Of a stretch of DNA of 64,000 nt, positions 17,591 to 25,604 are shown piece after piece. The position numbers and the translations under genes were made by a program. Under the pieces are notes generated by a model. The model saw nothing but the letters and a program-made list of their open reading frames with translations. It ran no database searches and was not told where the DNA came from. Numbering within the stretch: position 1 is the first letter of the stretch; every line of letters starts with the position of its first letter. The stretch comes from Streptomyces zaomyceticus. GTDB taxonomy: Bacteria; Actinomycetota; Actinomycetes; Streptomycetales; Streptomycetaceae. Where the stretch lies: contig NZ_BNBZ01000016.1 of assembly GCF_014656215.1 (NCBI RefSeq), forward strand, positions 1-64,000, written 5' to 3'.

Positions 17591-17678
17591 GTCCGGGTGG
17601 CGGAATGGCAGACGCGCTAGCTTGAGGTGCTAGTGCCCTTTATCGGGCGTGGGGGTTCAAGTCCCCCCTCGGACACCA
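17591..17678 (+). tRNA. tRNA-Leu (anticodon GAG)
   Basis: An 88-nt tRNA with encoded CCA. The acceptor stem is GTCCGGG paired with CTCGGAC (one G-T pair). The anticodon stem CTAGC/GCTAG encloses loop TTGAGGT with anticodon GAG at 17624-17626. The T arm is GGGGG-TTCAAGT-CCCCC, and a long variable arm typical of tRNA-Leu is present. It reads CUC and CUU codons. Confidence 0.98.
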
Positions 17679-17683
17679 CACGG

Positions 17684-17712
17684 AGTCCCGGTCGATCTCA
17701 TCGACCGGGACT
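17684..17712 (+). terminator. Terminator after tRNA-Leu
   Basis: A perfect 13-bp stem (17684-17696 with 17700-17712), a 3-nt loop and a short T run afterwards. It starts 6 nt past the tRNA CCA end. Confidence 0.8.
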
Positions 17713-17747
17713 TTCGGCATGAGTACGCGCTGACACGAGGCGGAGCG

Positions 17748-18674
17748 GTGAGACGCAGAGCGAAGGCGCCGGCCGCGCCGCTTGCGCAGCGGGACGGGAT
17801 CGATCCCGTGCGGCTGCGGCTTCCGGAGGATCCGGGCGGGGGCTGGGCGAACGTACGGGACCATCTGCTCGACCGGTACGCGGCGGCCGTCGGGGCCGGG
17901 CGGGTCGAGACGATGCTGCGCGAGGGGCGGTTCGTCGGGGTCGACGGGCCGGTGGACGGGGACGAGCCGTACACCGTGGGCCGGTACCTCTGGTTCCACC
18001 GGGACTTTCCCGTGGAGGAGCCGGTGCCGTTCCCGATCGGGGTGGTGTACCGGGACGAGCGGATCGTGGTCGCCGACAAGCCGCACTTTCTCGCCACCAT
18101 GCCCCGGGGGCGTCATGTCACGGAGACGGCGCTCGCGCGGCTGCGGCGGGAGCTCGGGCTTCCTTCGCTCCAGCCCGCGCACCGGCTGGACCGGCTGACG
18201 GCGGGACTGGTGCTCTGTGTCGTACGCCCCGAGGACCGGGGGGCTTACCAGACGCTGTTCCGGGACCGGCTGGTGCGCAAGGAGTACGAGGCGGTGGCGC
18301 CGTACGACCCGGCGGTGGAGCTGCCGGTGACGGTGCGGAGCCGGATCGAGAAGGAGCGCGGGGTGATGGCCGCCCGGGAGGTGCCGGGCGAGCCGAACAG
18401 CGAGAGCCGGATCGCGCTGGTGGAGCGCCGGGGCGGGCTCGGGCGGTACCGGCTGGTGCCGGAGACCGGGCGGACCCATCAGCTGCGGGTGCACATGAAC
18501 GCGCTGGGGCTGCCGATCCTGCACGATCCGATCTATCCGGTGGTCCATGAGGACGGGTCGGAGGACTTCGGGCGTCCGCTGCAACTGCTGGCGCGGACGC
18601 TGGAGTTCACCGACCCGTTCACGGGTGCGCCGAGGAGTTTCGAGAGCCGGCTGGCTCTCAGTGGCCTCGGTTGA
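17748..18674 (+). CDS. RluA-family RNA pseudouridine synthase
   Basis: A 308-residue pseudouridine synthase of the RluA group, converting uridine to pseudouridine in rRNA or tRNA. The catalytic Asp lies in HRLDRLTAGLVL (residues ~146-157), followed by the family motifs RKEYEAV and the RTHQLRVHM segment (~247-255). The GTG at 17748 is preceded by AGGCGGAG; upstream in-frame codons fall inside the tRNA and its terminator, so the longer start was rejected. Its 3' end overlaps the convergent MBL gene by 17 nt. The target RNA site is unknown. Confidence 0.9.
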   Translation: MRRRAKAPAAPLAQRDGIDPVRLRLPEDPGGGWANVRDHLLDRYAAAVGAGRVETMLREGRFVGVDGPVDGDEPYTVGRYLWFHRDFPVEEPVPFPIGVVYRDERIVVADKPHFLATMPRGRHVTETALARLRRELGLPSLQPAHRLDRLTAGLVLCVVRPEDRGAYQTLFRDRLVRKEYEAVAPYDPAVELPVTVRSRIEKERGVMAAREVPGEPNSESRIALVERRGGLGRYRLVPETGRTHQLRVHMNALGLPILHDPIYPVVHEDGSEDFGRPLQLLARTLEFTDPFTGAPRSFESRLALSGLG

Positions 18675-19287
18675 TCCATTCCTGGAGGTGCGGGGCCTCG
18701 GCGCCGACGGTGGTGGTGTCGCCGTGGCCGGTGCGTACCACCGTCTCCGGCGGCAGGGTGAGGAGCTTCTCTCGGATCGAGTCGACGATCGTCGGGAAGT
18801 CGGAGAAGGACCGGCCGGTGGCGCCGGGGCCGCCCTGGAACAGGGTGTCCCCGGTGAAGACGGTGCCCAGGTCGGGGGCGTGGAGGCAGACCGCGCCGGG
18901 GGCGTGTCCCGGGGTGTGGAGGACGGTCAGGTCGATGCCGGCGATGGTGAGGACCTGACCGTCGGCGAGTTCGCCGTCGGGGCTGTGGTCGGGGTGGGTC
19001 TGCTTCCACAGCGGCTGGTCGGCGGAGTGGAGCAGGATGCGGGCGCCGGTGGCGGCCGCGAGCGCCGGGGCCGCGTCGATGTGGTCGTTGTGGGCGTGGG
19101 TGCAGACGATGGCGCGCAGGGCTCGGCCGTCGAGGGCGGCGAGGATGGCCTCGGCGTCGTGGGCGGCGTCGATGACGATCGCCTCGGTGTCGTCGCCGAC
19201 GATCCAGACGTTGTTGTCGACGTCCCAGGTGCCGCCGTCGAGGCTGAAGGTGCCGGAGGTGACGAGGTGGTCGATGCGGGCGGCCAT
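18658..19287 (-). CDS. MBL-fold hydrolase paired with mycothiol dehydrogenase
   Basis: A 209-residue metallo-beta-lactamase-fold hydrolase of the glyoxalase II type. The zinc motif THAHNDHID (residues ~61-69, HxHxDH) is intact, followed by HTPGHAPG (~123-130), FTGDTLF (~143-149) and the final GHGDTTT. Its ATG overlaps the stop of the S-(hydroxymethyl)mycothiol dehydrogenase gene (TGATG), so the two form an operon. From this pairing I infer hydrolysis of S-formylmycothiol or a related thioester formed by the dehydrogenase; direct proof is not in the sequence. Confidence 0.9.
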   Translation of the reverse strand: MAARIDHLVTSGTFSLDGGTWDVDNNVWIVGDDTEAIVIDAAHDAEAILAALDGRALRAIVCTHAHNDHIDAAPALAAATGARILLHSADQPLWKQTHPDHSPDGELADGQVLTIAGIDLTVLHTPGHAPGAVCLHAPDLGTVFTGDTLFQGGPGATGRSFSDFPTIVDSIREKLLTLPPETVVRTGHGDTTTVGAEAPHLQEWINRGH

Positions 19288-20372
19288 CAGAGGACCACCA
19301 CCGAGCGCAGGACGTCGCCCTCGTGCATGCGGGCGAAGGCCTTCTCGACGTCGCCGAGGCCGATGGTCTCGGTGACGAAGGCGGCGAGGTCGATGCGGCC
19401 CTGCCGGTGCAGGTCGACGAGCATCGGGAAGTCGCGGGAGGGCAGGCAGTCGCCGTACCAGGAGGACTTGAGCGCGCCGCCGCGGCCGAAGACGTCGAGG
19501 AGCGGGAGTTCGAGCTGCATCTCGGGGGTGGGGACGCCGACGAGGACGACGGTGCCGGCGAGGTCGCGGGCGTAGAAGGCCTGCTTGTACGTCTCCGGGC
19601 GGCCGACGGCCTCGATGACGACGTCGGCGCCGAAGCCGCCGGTGAGCTCGCGGATCGCCTCGACGGGGTCGGTGGAGCGGGAGTTGACGGTGTGGGTGGC
19701 TCCCATCGTCTTCGCCGTCTCCAGCTTGCGGTCGTCGATGTCGACCGCGATGATCTTCGCCGCTCCGGCGAGGCGGGAGCCGACGATCGCCGCGTCGCCG
19801 ACGCCGCCGCAGCCGATGACGGCGACGGTGTCGCCGCGCCCCACGTTTCCGGTGTTGATGGCGGCGCCGATGCCGGCCATCACGCCGCAGCCGAGGAGGC
19901 CCGCGACCTCGGGGGCCACGGCGGGGTCGACCTTGGTGCACTGGCCCGCGGCGACCAGGGTCTTCTCGGCGAAGGCGCCGATGCCGAGGGCCGGGGAGAG
20001 CTCCGTGCCGTCGAGCAGGGTCATCCGCTGCTTGGCGTTGTGGGTGTCGAAGCAGTACCAGGGGCGGCCGCGCCGGCAGGCGCGGCACTGGCCGCACACC
20101 GCTCGCCAGTTGAGGATCACGTAGTCGCCGGGCTCGATGTCGGTGACGCCCTCGCCGACGGACTCGACGATTCCGGCGGCCTCGTGCCCGAGGAGGAACG
20201 GGAACTCGTCGTTGATGGCGCCCTGCTTGTAGTGGAGATCGGTGTGGCAGACGCCGCACGCCTGGATCTTCACGACGGCTTCGCCGGGGCCGACGTCGGG
20301 GATGACGATCGTCTCGACCCGTACGGGTTCGTTCCTGCCGGGGGCGATGACCCCCTGGACGTGCTGCGGCAT
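19287..20372 (-). CDS. S-(hydroxymethyl)mycothiol dehydrogenase
   Basis: A 361-residue class III-like zinc alcohol dehydrogenase that oxidises the formaldehyde-mycothiol adduct with NAD. The catalytic zinc ligands are in CGVCHTDLH (residues ~38-46) and GHEAAG (~61-66); the structural zinc site is CGQCRACRRGRPWYC (~91-105); the NAD fold is GCGGVGDAAIVG (~180-191). The start MPQHVQGVIAPGRNEPV at 20372 is typical for this enzyme; the longer frame includes the leader. It heads an operon with the MBL hydrolase and fits the mycothiol pathway represented by mshC at 3.3 kb. It is often called mscR or adhE2 in actinobacteria. Confidence 0.92.
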   Translation of the reverse strand: MPQHVQGVIAPGRNEPVRVETIVIPDVGPGEAVVKIQACGVCHTDLHYKQGAINDEFPFLLGHEAAGIVESVGEGVTDIEPGDYVILNWRAVCGQCRACRRGRPWYCFDTHNAKQRMTLLDGTELSPALGIGAFAEKTLVAAGQCTKVDPAVAPEVAGLLGCGVMAGIGAAINTGNVGRGDTVAVIGCGGVGDAAIVGSRLAGAAKIIAVDIDDRKLETAKTMGATHTVNSRSTDPVEAIRELTGGFGADVVIEAVGRPETYKQAFYARDLAGTVVLVGVPTPEMQLELPLLDVFGRGGALKSSWYGDCLPSRDFPMLVDLHRQGRIDLAAFVTETIGLGDVEKAFARMHEGDVLRSVVVL

Positions 20373-20437
20373 CGCGAACTTCCCTTCCTCCGGACGGATC
20401 TTGTAAGGCTCTTGCGTACCACTATCTCCTGACAAAA

Positions 20438-20476
20438 GGCGAGTCCCCCGCAGGCCGTGCCTGCGGGGGACTCGCC
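20438..20476 (-). terminator. Strong intrinsic terminator after the amino-acid permease
   Basis: A perfect 17-bp stem (20438-20454 with 20460-20476) and a 5-nt loop, followed on the minus strand by TTTT. It ends permease transcription before the dehydrogenase promoter. Confidence 0.9.
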
Positions 20477-20492
20477 GTTCGGTGGTGAGAGG

Positions 20493-21974
20493 TCAGTCCC
20501 GGGTCGCGGACGGGGTCGCCCCGGCGGTCTCGGCCGCGGTCGTACGGACCCGTCCCCGGACCAGGAACCAGCCGCCGACGAGGGCCGCCGCGATGAGCGG
20601 GAGGCAGTTGACGGTGGTGCGGCTGATGCCGCCGTCCATCCACATGAGGACGAGGACGGAGCCGAGGAAGACGATGGTCACGATCTGGGTGTACGGGGCC
20701 CAGGGCAGGTTGTAGCCGGGGCGGGTGAGCTTGCCCTGCTGGGCGTTGCGCCAGAACAGCAGGGAGCAGACCATGATCATGGCCCAGGTGCCGATGATGC
20801 CGATCGAGGCGAAGTTGAGGACCAGTTCGAAGGCCTCGCCGGGCATCACGTAGTTGAGGGCGACGCCCATCACGCCGAAGGCGGCGGTGAGCAGGATGCC
20901 GCCGTAGGGGACGCCGCCCTTGTTCATGACGCCGGTGAACCTGGGCGCGGAGCCGGAGAGCGACATGGAGCGCAGGATGCGGCCGGTGGAGTAGAGGCCC
21001 GAGTTGAGGCTGGAGAGGGCGGCGGTGAGGACGACGAGGTTCATCACGCCGGCGGCGCCGGGGATGCCCAGCTTGTCGAAGACGGTGACGAAGGGGCTCT
21101 GGTCGCCGGAGTACGCGGTGTACGGGAGGATCAGCGCCAGCAGGACGACGGAGCCGACGTAGAAGAGGCCCACGCGCCACATGATCGAGTTGATCGCCTT
21201 CGGCATGATCTTCTCGGGGTTCTCGGTCTCGCCGGCGGCGACGCCGCACAGCTCGACGGAGGCGTAGGCGAAGACGACGCCCTGGATGAGCAGGAGCATC
21301 GGCATCATGCCGTGGGGGAAGATGCCGCCGTTGTCGGTGATGTTGGCGAGGCCCGGGGTGTGGCCGCCGACGTCGTGCGAGGTGACGATGAGGAAGATGC
21401 CGATCAGCATGAAGGCGACCAGGGCGCCGACCTTGATGATCGCGAACCAGAACTCCATCTCGCCGAAGTACTTCACGGAGATGAGGTTGGCGGCGAGGAC
21501 GACCGCGAGGGCGATCAGGGCGAGGATCCACTGCGGGACGTCGCTGAACATGGCCCAGAAGTGGGCGTAGGTGGCGGCCGCGGTGATGTCGGCGACGGCG
21601 GTCGTCGACCAGTTGAGGAAGTACAGCCAGCCGGCCGTGTAGGCGCCCTTCTCGCCCATGAACTCACGGGCGTAGGAGACGAAGGCGCCGGACGAGGGGC
21701 GGTAGAGCACCAGTTCGCCGAGGGCCCGCACCACGAAGAAGGCGAAGACGCCGCAGACGGCGTAGGCGATGAAGAGGGAGGGGCCCGCCTGGGACATCCG
21801 GCCGCCGGCGCCCAGGAAGAGGCCGGTGCCGATCGCGCCACCGATGGCGATCATGTTGATGTGGCGGGACTTGAGGTCCTTGCGGTATCCGGCGTCGCCG
21901 GCGTCGACGTGGGGGGCGGCCGGGTTCGCCTTGGCGGCGGACAGCGGGTCGGCCGCGATGACGCGGTCACTCAT
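20493..21974 (-). CDS. Amino acid permease (AnsP-like)
   Basis: A 493-residue proton-coupled amino acid permease of the APC superfamily with about twelve membrane helices. The helix 1 signature MIAIGGAIGTGLFLGAGGRM (residues ~41-60) and LYRPSSGAFVSYAREFMGEK in the helix 3 region place it in the AAT group. FLNWSTTAVADITA resembles L-asparagine permeases (AnsP), though D-serine/D-alanine/glycine or GABA transport cannot be excluded. The start is ATG 21974. It is monocistronic, with a strong terminator, between gntR and the mycothiol operon. Confidence 0.88.
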   Translation of the reverse strand: MSDRVIAADPLSAAKANPAAPHVDAGDAGYRKDLKSRHINMIAIGGAIGTGLFLGAGGRMSQAGPSLFIAYAVCGVFAFFVVRALGELVLYRPSSGAFVSYAREFMGEKGAYTAGWLYFLNWSTTAVADITAAATYAHFWAMFSDVPQWILALIALAVVLAANLISVKYFGEMEFWFAIIKVGALVAFMLIGIFLIVTSHDVGGHTPGLANITDNGGIFPHGMMPMLLLIQGVVFAYASVELCGVAAGETENPEKIMPKAINSIMWRVGLFYVGSVVLLALILPYTAYSGDQSPFVTVFDKLGIPGAAGVMNLVVLTAALSSLNSGLYSTGRILRSMSLSGSAPRFTGVMNKGGVPYGGILLTAAFGVMGVALNYVMPGEAFELVLNFASIGIIGTWAMIMVCSLLFWRNAQQGKLTRPGYNLPWAPYTQIVTIVFLGSVLVLMWMDGGISRTTVNCLPLIAAALVGGWFLVRGRVRTTAAETAGATPSATRD

Positions 21975-22153
21975 GGAGTTGTTCGCCTTCGTGAGGGGGC
22001 TGTGCGGTACCCGGCCGTGCCTGGTGGAGGGGGTCGACCGGGCACGGCCAGCGCACATCCTCACGGCAACGGGCGGCAGCTGACTGTGGCGCATGTCACT
22101 GAACGCCCATATTTGAGCTAGTTCAGAGCTTGACGGGGCCTTTATCGGGCCTT

Positions 22154-22855
22154 TTACGGAGCGAGGACGTCCAGTTCCTGGAGGGCGCCGACGGCGATCT
22201 GCCGGGTGAGCTCCTCGGCGCGGGCCGCGTCCCGCTCCCGTACGGCCTCGGCGACCTGGACGTGGAGGGTGACGGCGGCCGGGTCGGGGTCCTCGAACAT
22301 CACGTGGTGGTGGGTGCGGCCGGTGAGGACCTCGGCGACGACGTCGCCGAGACGGGCGAACATCTCGTTGCCCGAGGCGTTGAGCACGACCCGGTGGAAG
22401 GCGATGTCGTGGACGAGGTACTCCTCCAGGCGCCGGCCGCGCGAGGTGGCGACCATGCCGAGGGCCTGCTCGGTGAGCTCGCGGCACTGCTCGGGGGTGG
22501 CGTTCACGGCGGCCAGGCCTGCGGCGACGGGTTCGACGGCCGAGCGGAGCACGGTCAGCGAGCGGAGCTGGCGGGGGCGGTCGGCGCCGGCCAGACGCCA
22601 GCGGATGACCTGGGGGTCGTACACGTTCCAGCTGGGGGTGGGGAGCACGGTGACGCCGACGCGACGGCGGGACTCGACGAGGTGCATGGACTCCAGGACC
22701 CGGACGACCTCGCGGACCACGGTCCTGGAGACGTCGAAGCGCTGGGCGAGCTCGTCGGTGCGCAGCACCGTGCCCGGGGGGTACTCCCCCGCGGTGATCG
22801 CGAGACCCAGGGTGGCGAGGACGTGCGAGTGAAGCCCCTGGGTCGGTGTCGTCAT
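22154..22855 (-). CDS. gntR: FadR-subfamily GntR regulator of gluconate genes
   Basis: A 233-residue GntR-family repressor with an N-terminal winged helix (residues ~8-70; RTDELAQRFDVSRTVVREVVRVLESMHLV covers the recognition helix) and a helical FCD effector domain (~90-225) whose metal/ligand residues include HDIAFHRVVL. It is divergent from gntK, with a 17-nt perfect palindrome in the shared promoter, so it is the likely gluconate-responsive repressor of gntK-gntP, as is known for GntR in S. coelicolor. The start MTTPTQGLHSH is preferred; a longer frame would cover the operator. Confidence 0.88.
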   Translation of the reverse strand: MTTPTQGLHSHVLATLGLAITAGEYPPGTVLRTDELAQRFDVSRTVVREVVRVLESMHLVESRRRVGVTVLPTPSWNVYDPQVIRWRLAGADRPRQLRSLTVLRSAVEPVAAGLAAVNATPEQCRELTEQALGMVATSRGRRLEEYLVHDIAFHRVVLNASGNEMFARLGDVVAEVLTGRTHHHVMFEDPDPAAVTLHVQVAEAVRERDAARAEELTRQIAVGALQELDVLAP

Positions 22856-22900
22856 GGTGGCAAGCCTATGCGCGCTCACCTGGATGATCACATCGGGAAT

Positions 22901-22917
22901 TAAAAGTACTACTTTTA
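22901..22917. promoter_or_regulatory. Probable GntR operator
   Basis: TAAAAGTACTACTTTTA is a perfect 17-nt palindrome (8-bp arms around a C), strikingly AT-rich for this genome. It lies 45 nt upstream of the gntR start and 85 nt upstream of gntK, where a GntR-family dimer would repress both. Confidence 0.75.
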
Positions 22918-23002
22918 CGTCACAGCCTCTTGAATACGTCGTACCCAATGGGTTTCATAAGCGCGACGGATCGATGTCGAAGAAGACAGCGAGGCACCAC
23001 CC

Positions 23003-23530
23003 ATGAGCACCACCCCCCAGCCCGGCACGAGGACGGTCGTCGTCGTGATGGGCGTCGCCGGGACCGGCAAGACCACGATCGGCCCCCTGGTCGCCCGGGC
23101 CCTCGGCCTCCCCTACGCCGAGGGCGACGACTTCCACCCCGCCGCGAACGTGGCCAAGATGTCGGCCGGCATCCCCCTGGACGACGGCGACCGCGCACCC
23201 TGGCTCGACGCCATCGGGGCGTGGGCGCACGACCGGGCCGGGCTCGGCGGTGTGGTGAGCAGCTCCGCGCTGAAGCGCAGCTACCGGGACCGGCTGCGCG
23301 CCGCGGCCCCCGGTGTGGTCTTCCTCCATCTGACCGGCGACCGGGAGCTCATCGAGCGGCGCATGGGGGCCCGCAAGGGCCACTTCATGCCGACGGCGCT
23401 CCTGGACTCCCAGTTCGCGACCCTCCAGCCGCTGCAGGAGGACGAGGCCGGCGTCGCCGTCGACGTCTCCGGCACCCCCGAGGAGATCTCCGCCCGGGCC
23501 GCAGCCGCGCTGCGCGCCCTCGCCGGCTGA
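23003..23530 (+). CDS. gntK: Gluconokinase
   Basis: A 175-residue kinase that phosphorylates D-gluconate to 6-phosphogluconate with ATP, feeding the pentose phosphate pathway. The Walker A motif GVAGTGKTT (residues ~17-25), EGDDFHPAANVAKM (~41-54) and SSALKRSYRDRLR (~91-103) are diagnostic for the GntK family, and the length is normal. It is the first gene of the gntK-gntP operon and is divergent from gntR. No 6-phosphogluconate dehydrogenase gene follows in this window. Confidence 0.95.
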   Translation: MSTTPQPGTRTVVVVMGVAGTGKTTIGPLVARALGLPYAEGDDFHPAANVAKMSAGIPLDDGDRAPWLDAIGAWAHDRAGLGGVVSSSALKRSYRDRLRAAAPGVVFLHLTGDRELIERRMGARKGHFMPTALLDSQFATLQPLQEDEAGVAVDVSGTPEEISARAAAALRALAG

Positions 23531-23577
23531 TCCCCGCCCCCGTCCCCCGTTCCCCCGCTCGTACGAAGGACACCACC

Positions 23578-24975
23578 GTGACCAGTCTCAGCGTCGAGAT
23601 CCTGGCAGCGGACGCCGCCGAACCCATCACCTCGGCAGGCAACGCCCAGCTCGGCATCGCCGTACTCGCCGGCATCGCCGTCATCGTCGTGCTCATCACC
23701 AAGTTCAAGCTGCACGCGTTCCTGGCGCTGACCATCGGGTCGCTCGCGCTCGGCGCGTTCGCCGGAGCGCCGCTCGCGGACACCATCAAGTCGTTCACGA
23801 CCGGCCTCGGCGCCACCGTCGCCGGGGTGGGCGTGCTGATCGCCCTCGGCGCGATCCTCGGCAAGCTGCTCGCCGACTCGGGCGGCGCCGACCAGATCGT
23901 CGACACGATCCTGGCCAGGGCGAGCGGCCGGGCGATGCCCTGGGCCATGGTCCTCATCGCCTCGGTGATCGGCCTGCCGCTCTTCTTCGAGGTCGGCATC
24001 GTCCTGCTGATCCCGGTCGTCCTCATGGTCGCCAAGCGCGGCAACTACTCCCTGATGCGGATCGGTATCCCGGCCCTCGCCGGACTGTCCGTGATGCACG
24101 GACTCATCCCGCCGCACCCCGGCCCGCTCGTCGCCATCGACGCGGTCGGCGCCAACCTGGGTGTCACCCTCGCCCTCGGCCTCGTCGTCGCGGTCCCGAC
24201 CGTGATCATCGCCGGCCCGGTCTTCTCCCGGTACGCCGCCCGCTGGGTGGACATCCAGGCTCCCGAGAACATGATTCCGGCCCGGCCCTCCGAGGACCTG
24301 GAGAAGCGTCCCGGCTTCGGCGTCACCGTCGCGACCGTGCTGCTGCCCGTCGTCCTGATGCTGGTCAAGGCGCTCGTCGACATCGTCGTCGACGACCCCG
24401 AGAACAGTGTCCAGAAGGTCACCGACGTCATCGGCTCCCCGCTGATCGCGCTGCTCGCCGCCGTCATAGTCGGCATGTTCACCCTGGGCCGCGCGGCCGG
24501 CTTCACCAAGGAGCGGCTCTCCTCCACCGTCGAGAAGTCCCTCGCCCCGATCGCGGGCGTGCTGCTGATCGTCGGCGCGGGCGGCGGCTTCAAGCAGACC
24601 CTGATCGACATCGGCGTCGGCCAGATGATCCTGGACTTCTCCGAGAACTGGTCCATCCCGGCCCTGCTGCTCGCCTGGCTGATCGCGGTGGCGATCCGGC
24701 TGGCGACGGGCTCGGCGACGGTGGCGACGATCTCGGCGGCGGGGCTCGTGGCTCCGCTGGCGGAGGGCATGTCGACCGGGGAGACCTCGCTGCTGGTCCT
24801 CGCGATCGGTGCCGGCTCGCTCTTCTTCAGCCACGTCAACGACGCCGGTTTCTGGCTGGTGAAGGAGTACTTCGGCATGACCGTCGGCCAGACGGTCAAG
24901 ACCTGGTCGGTGATGGAGACGATCATCTCGGTCTTCGGCATCGTGTTCGTGCTGCTGCTGTCGCTGGTCCTGTAG
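23578..24975 (+). CDS. gntP: Gluconate:H+ symporter GntP
   Basis: A 465-residue inner-membrane permease of the GntP family with about 12-14 hydrophobic segments, importing gluconate for GntK. Family motifs include GLPLFFEVGIVLL (residues ~125-137), MHGLIPPHPGPL (~172-183) and the late GAGSLFFSHVNDAGFWLVKEYFG stretch. The start is GTG 23578, 47 nt after gntK, with GAAGGA upstream; the long frame extension back to 22930 runs through gntK in another frame and is not real. Confidence 0.95.
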   Translation: MTSLSVEILAADAAEPITSAGNAQLGIAVLAGIAVIVVLITKFKLHAFLALTIGSLALGAFAGAPLADTIKSFTTGLGATVAGVGVLIALGAILGKLLADSGGADQIVDTILARASGRAMPWAMVLIASVIGLPLFFEVGIVLLIPVVLMVAKRGNYSLMRIGIPALAGLSVMHGLIPPHPGPLVAIDAVGANLGVTLALGLVVAVPTVIIAGPVFSRYAARWVDIQAPENMIPARPSEDLEKRPGFGVTVATVLLPVVLMLVKALVDIVVDDPENSVQKVTDVIGSPLIALLAAVIVGMFTLGRAAGFTKERLSSTVEKSLAPIAGVLLIVGAGGGFKQTLIDIGVGQMILDFSENWSIPALLLAWLIAVAIRLATGSATVATISAAGLVAPLAEGMSTGETSLLVLAIGAGSLFFSHVNDAGFWLVKEYFGMTVGQTVKTWSVMETIISVFGIVFVLLLSLVL

Positions 24976-25030
24976 CCCGGCCCCTCGCGTACGGCTCCCC
25001 GGGCCGGTCGTGGCTGACACACTGTCGGCC

Positions 25031-25465
25031 ATGACCGGCCCTCACGCGCTCAAGCCCTTCCTCCTCGCCTTCCCCGGCCCCCTGCGGGACCGGCTGGTCG
25101 CCGCGGTCCTCTCCGGCGAGAAGGTCGCCACGACGGGCCTGCTCGTGGAGTACGAGGTCGAGAACGAGGAGCTGCCGGAGGCCGGCGAACGCTCGGCGCT
25201 CATCGACTCGGACGGGCGGGAGGTGGCGGTCGTGGAGATCACGGAGGTCCAGGTCCTGCCTCTGGGCGAGGCGGACCTGCGGCTCGCGCTCGACGAGGGC
25301 GAGGGGTTCCTGTCGGTGGCGCAGTGGCGGGAGGCGCACGAACGCTTCTGGCACAGCGAAGACATGCGGGAGGGGCTGGGGGACCCCTCGTTCGTGGTCG
25401 ACGACTCGACGATGGTGGTCGTGGAACGGTTCCGGGTGGTGGAGGCGCTTCGGCTCGACGGCTGA
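25031..25465 (+). CDS. ASCH domain protein
   Basis: A 144-residue single-domain ASCH protein, a beta-barrel related to PUA domains and thought to bind RNA or nucleotides. The ASCH core is visible as GEKVATTGLLVEYE (residues ~31-44), the strand/loop with VVEITEVQVLPL and the C-terminal FVVDDSTMVVVERFRVV. The start was set at ATG 25031; an in-frame ATG at 25010 is possible. It stands alone between gntP and the convergent FAD dehydrogenase gene. Confidence 0.85.
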   Translation: MTGPHALKPFLLAFPGPLRDRLVAAVLSGEKVATTGLLVEYEVENEELPEAGERSALIDSDGREVAVVEITEVQVLPLGEADLRLALDEGEGFLSVAQWREAHERFWHSEDMREGLGDPSFVVDDSTMVVVERFRVVEALRLDG

Positions 25466-25540
25466 GGGGCGAGGACGGGGAGGAGTCGCTGCGGGGGTTC
25501 CCGGCTCTCCCGGTCCTCGCCCGGTCCTTGCCCGGCCTCC

Positions 25541-25604
25541 GTCAGCCCACCGCCGTCGCCGCCGCCCGGCCCGTCAGCCCACCGCCTTCGCCGCCGCCCG
25601 GCCC
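25541..25604. repeat. 32-bp tandem duplication at the end of the FAD dehydrogenase gene
   Basis: Two adjacent copies (25541-25572 and 25573-25604) differ at one base. The stop codon of the minus-strand gene lies in the right-hand copy. As 32 is not a multiple of three, the duplicate continues in a different frame beyond the stop. Confidence 0.9.

Noticed and set aside
17649..17747. Longer start for the pseudouridine synthase
   Set aside because: The extension lies inside the tRNA and its terminator hairpin; the GTG at 17748 has a ribosome binding site.
17591..17750. tRNA-Leu as a prophage or island attachment site
   Set aside because: No integrase gene, no duplicated tRNA 3' end and no foreign gene block lie beside it.
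22130..22153. Hairpin terminator after gntR
   Set aside because: The repeated GGGCCTTT pieces are direct, not inverted, so no stable stem forms.
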